Notes under the pieces: generated by a model | Seen by the model: the letters and a program-made list of their open reading frames with translations, nothing else | Databases searched by the model: none | What the model was told of the DNA's origin: nothing | NCBI GenBank assembly: GCA_965238025.1 | Contig: OZ250162.1 | Coordinates: 3,906,001 to 3,970,000 of the forward strand | Direction: 5' to 3' | DNA: 64,000 nt | Source: Pelagihabitans sp965238025 | GTDB taxonomy: Bacteria > Bacteroidota > Bacteroidia > Flavobacteriales > Flavobacteriaceae | Position numbers and translations under genes: made by a program | In this document: positions 61,884 through 64,000 of the stretch, piece by piece | Position numbering within the stretch: the stretch's first letter is position 1 | How the letters are laid out: each line of letters starts with the position of its first letter

Positions 61884-62546
61884 TTAGAGTTCTTTTTTGA
61901 GAATTTCGATATGGCGCATTAGGCGTTTTACTTCCAATTCCACAGTACCATTATAAACCCCGCGAATATGCCCCTCCTTATCTACTAAAATAAAATTTTC
62001 GGTATGTATAAAATTATCTTTGTCCTGCGTCTCGTTGAAATCCTTATCCGCAAAATAGCCGTTTCGCGCAATCTTATAAATAGCATCCTTGTCTCCGGTT
62101 ACCAAATTCCATTTAGGTAAATTAATATCATTCGCCTTGGCGTAATCAGCAAGCTTTTCAACAGTATCATTCCAAGGCATTACCGAATGGGACAACAATA
62201 GTATATCTGTATTATTTTGATATTCATCTCTTAGCATGCCCATGTTTTTTGTCAGTTTAGGGCAGATACCGGGGCAAATTGTAAAAAAGAAGTCGGCTAC
62301 ATATATTTTGCCTTCAAAAGTCTTATTGGTTACCTCCTCTCCTTTTTGATTGGTAAAAGAGAAATTAGGAATCTTGTGTGAACCTTTCTTCCATTCCGGA
62401 GTGAACTCCGGTGAGGTAAAATAAGGAAGTCGTTCGATTTCAACATTTTCGGCAACAACCAATTTTTTCTTCTTGTTTTCTTTATTCGAACAGGAAAAAA
62501 GACTGATAGAGGCAATAATCAAAATAAGAAATCTAGCGAAGTTCAT
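61884..62546 (-). CDS. SCO family copper-binding protein
   Basis: A 220-residue SCO1/SenC-type lipoprotein (lipobox SLFSC). The thioredoxin-like domain has the copper ligand pattern CPGICPKL (CxxxC, two Cys) and a later His in FIHTENFILVDKEG. SCO proteins deliver copper to cytochrome oxidase or act in thiol redox control. The start is ATG 62546, overlapping the end of the YwqK-like gene by 14 bp; ATG 62552 is almost as good. An in-frame region farther upstream is the other gene read in another frame. Confidence 0.85.
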   Translation of the reverse strand: MNFARFLILIIASISLFSCSNKENKKKKLVVAENVEIERLPYFTSPEFTPEWKKGSHKIPNFSFTNQKGEEVTNKTFEGKIYVADFFFTICPGICPKLTKNMGMLRDEYQNNTDILLLSHSVMPWNDTVEKLADYAKANDINLPKWNLVTGDKDAIYKIARNGYFADKDFNETQDKDNFIHTENFILVDKEGHIRGVYNGTVELEVKRLMRHIEILKKEL

Positions 62547-63093
62547 TTGCATTGATATTGACCGTATAACATTTTTTGAGACCGATGAGCCCAAATCTTT
62601 CCCCATTTTTCACTTCGTAGTTGGCCCTTGTTTTTCCTGTTTCAGTCCATGTTCGTTGTCTACCTGTTTCCTTGCCATTTAGATAGTTGAAATCAAGAAT
62701 TAGTTGTCCGTTCTTATACCACTCCCTTCGGCTCCCGTCATGCTCGCCTTTTTCATTATACCAATAATCAAATTTTTGAGTGCCATCTTCCCACCAACCT
62801 AAATGATTCCCGATTTTTAAGCCCTTGGAATACCACCGGCTTTGTGAAAGAACTCCATTGGCATACCATTGTTTTTCATATCCATCTTTACGGCCATCGA
62901 TATATTGTAATTTCATCTTAAAAGAAGTATCGTCATGTCCAGAAACCAAAAGTCCGTTAAAAGGTAAATTCCTATAAAACAGCACACCGTTTACCAATTC
63001 AAGTTCGGCATCGGTCCCATCGATAACCAGCTCCTTTTGTTCGCACGAAAGGAGCCAGCAAAAAGAACATATTATAAGAATGAAAAAACGCAT
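62533..63093 (-). CDS. YwqK-like MORN-repeat lipoprotein
   Basis: A 186-residue lipoprotein (lipobox LLSC). Six to seven short repeats follow the pattern Y-x-N/D-G-x-x-x-G: YIDGRKDGYEKQWYANG, WYSKGLKIGNHLGWWEDG, WYNEKGEHDGSRREWYKNGQ and FNYLNGKETGRQRTW. The pattern is the MORN-like repeat annotated as YwqK antitoxin. There is no toxin neighbour, so I do not call it an antitoxin. It lies 4 bp behind the YHYH gene and overlaps the SCO gene. Confidence 0.8.
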   Translation of the reverse strand: MRFFILIICSFCWLLSCEQKELVIDGTDAELELVNGVLFYRNLPFNGLLVSGHDDTSFKMKLQYIDGRKDGYEKQWYANGVLSQSRWYSKGLKIGNHLGWWEDGTQKFDYWYNEKGEHDGSRREWYKNGQLILDFNYLNGKETGRQRTWTETGKTRANYEVKNGERFGLIGLKKCYTVNINANELR

Positions 63094-63097
63094 GTAT

Positions 63098-63880
63098 TTA
63101 GCGACTTACATTCCCCGGGGTGCCATAAAAGCCATTCCCGTTCAAGTAAGGGTCCGCGTCGGTAATGTGGTAATGATAAATGCCATTCGGAAAATCGGCC
63201 GTAACCGACGTATGACCGTGAAATTCGTCTAAATCATCGTTGGTAATTTCTATACTATTTTCCATAGGTCCATAAACCGGAAAGCCATCTGAAAGTAATC
63301 CTAAAAAAGCATCGCTTCCGAACTCTTGGGTCAAAAATTTGGGTTCAACATGATAGTGATATTGAGTCATTGCTGGATGCCCCAGCCACTGATCAAACGA
63401 ATTAATCTCATTTGTTAATGCTTGATTATTTGGCCCTGCATATTGATTAAAAAACACTACTCCATTTCTAGAAATTCCGATCGCCCCGAGTGGAGTGGCC
63501 TCTTTGACAGAGGCTTCTGCAGGATTCAATGGTATGGTAAACGTAATATTTTGAGCCCCTATAGAACCGGGGTTTTGATTCCAATCTGGGTTGGTTCCGT
63601 TATAATCTTCATACAAAGGGTCGGTCACCGCCCAGTACGGGCTCGTATGATTTGGTAAATCCGCAGTTGTAAAAATCACATTAGTACCGCTTATCTCATA
63701 TGAAAGATCCGTACCAGAGAACAATTCTAAAATGGTTGTAATATCATATGTGCTACCATCCGTTCCCCCATCTGTGCCTACGATTATTTCATTAGAGTCA
63801 TCATCTGAACATGAAACGAATACAACGCCTAACAAAAATGCGCTAAAAATATACGGAATTAGAGATCTTAATCTTGTCAT
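63098..63880 (-). CDS. YHYH-domain lipoprotein
   Basis: A 260-residue lipoprotein (signal peptide ending VVFVSC, then an Asp/Ser/Gly-rich linker). The domain is named for the motif present twice here: QYHYHVEPKFL and IYHYHITDADPYL. Between the motifs are GAIGISRNGVVFFNQYAG, LGLLSDGFPVYGP and DLDEFHGHTSVTAD. The His-rich motif suggests metal binding, which would suit the SCO gene downstream. It is the first gene of the minus-strand set; 63881-64000 holds its leader and nothing else I can name. Confidence 0.86.
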   Translation of the reverse strand: MTRLRSLIPYIFSAFLLGVVFVSCSDDDSNEIIVGTDGGTDGSTYDITTILELFSGTDLSYEISGTNVIFTTADLPNHTSPYWAVTDPLYEDYNGTNPDWNQNPGSIGAQNITFTIPLNPAEASVKEATPLGAIGISRNGVVFFNQYAGPNNQALTNEINSFDQWLGHPAMTQYHYHVEPKFLTQEFGSDAFLGLLSDGFPVYGPMENSIEITNDDLDEFHGHTSVTADFPNGIYHYHITDADPYLNGNGFYGTPGNVSR

Positions 63881-64000
63881 TTTATATGATTTATGTGTTT
63901 GAATAATTCTTTAGATGTTGATTTCGGAAAAAACTTGCAATTTCCAGGTTATTCGAAAAAAATAATAATAAGTTCACTGTCGAATATTTGCCAAAGCTTC

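Noticed and set aside
62533..63093. Antitoxin of a toxin-antitoxin pair
   Set aside because: The YwqK label rests on MORN-like repeats only; no toxin-like gene is adjacent and the protein is a lipoprotein.

Overview
The window looks like a chromosomal segment from a marine-type member of the Bacteroidota, most likely Flavobacteriaceae. The evidence is AT-rich DNA and promoters of the Bacteroidota type (TAnnTTTG). Family-specific markers agree: GldI, OstA-like protein, DUF5683 next to ParAB, a long signal peptidase I, DUF3810, DUF6122 and DUF6503. Many genes encode SPII lipoproteins. I saw no rRNA, tRNA, CRISPR array, integrase or transposase. Gene content is mostly housekeeping with short intergenic gaps.

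Layout: 1-5640 (+) carries the ParA C-terminus, ParB, a DUF5683 protein, DapB, LepB, a WbqC-like protein and a DUF6122 protein. 5617-11836 (-) is a tight run of an endonuclease/exonuclease/phosphatase protein, two rhomboids, MutL, a small membrane protein, RibH and a TPR protein. 11961-13757 (+) holds RecF, a small lipoprotein and a DUF721 protein. 13915-15644 (-) holds Ndk and a PhoD-like lipoprotein. 15871-18682 (+) is the NrnA-like phosphoesterase, GldI and a cyclophilin-FKBP fusion, closed by a strong terminator. 18789-30440 mixes peptidase PepD, DUF3810, two exported amidohydrolase-like proteins, a membrane HExxH protein and a LytS/LytTR two-component pair.

29868-40884 is a molybdenum-cofactor region: CoxG-like and XdhC-like maturation factors, a NifS-like cysteine desulfurase, a sarcosine-oxidase-like flavoprotein, MoaA, MoeA, a TauE/SafE transporter, MoeB-rhodanese, MobA, MoaC, MoaE and MoaD. 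The molybdoenzyme they serve is not inside the window. 41796-47223 (+) is the information and stress block: a TrmH-type methyltransferase, RelA/SpoT, a Fur-family regulator, PurA and an acetyltransferase. 47314-58762 (+) covers a Gfo/Idh/MocA oxidoreductase, an OstA-like protein, a class III aminotransferase, a TPR protein, two DUF368 membrane proteins (the second fused in frame to shikimate dehydrogenase across a run of ten A) and a DUF349 protein. 58993-63880 ends with a methyltransferase, an alpha/beta hydrolase and a minus-strand set of four exported proteins (YHYH, YwqK-like, SCO, Ycf48-like).

The least expected structure is a set of short arrays with a 7-bp period but different unit sequences. 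They sit just behind stop codons at about seven to nine places, the largest being 11 copies at 24542-24621. Also notable are the A10 junction inside DUF368-AroE, a pseudoknot-shaped pair of inverted repeats ahead of relA/spoT, a MutL whose endonuclease motif is altered, and a hairpin-rich non-coding stretch at 30541-30720.
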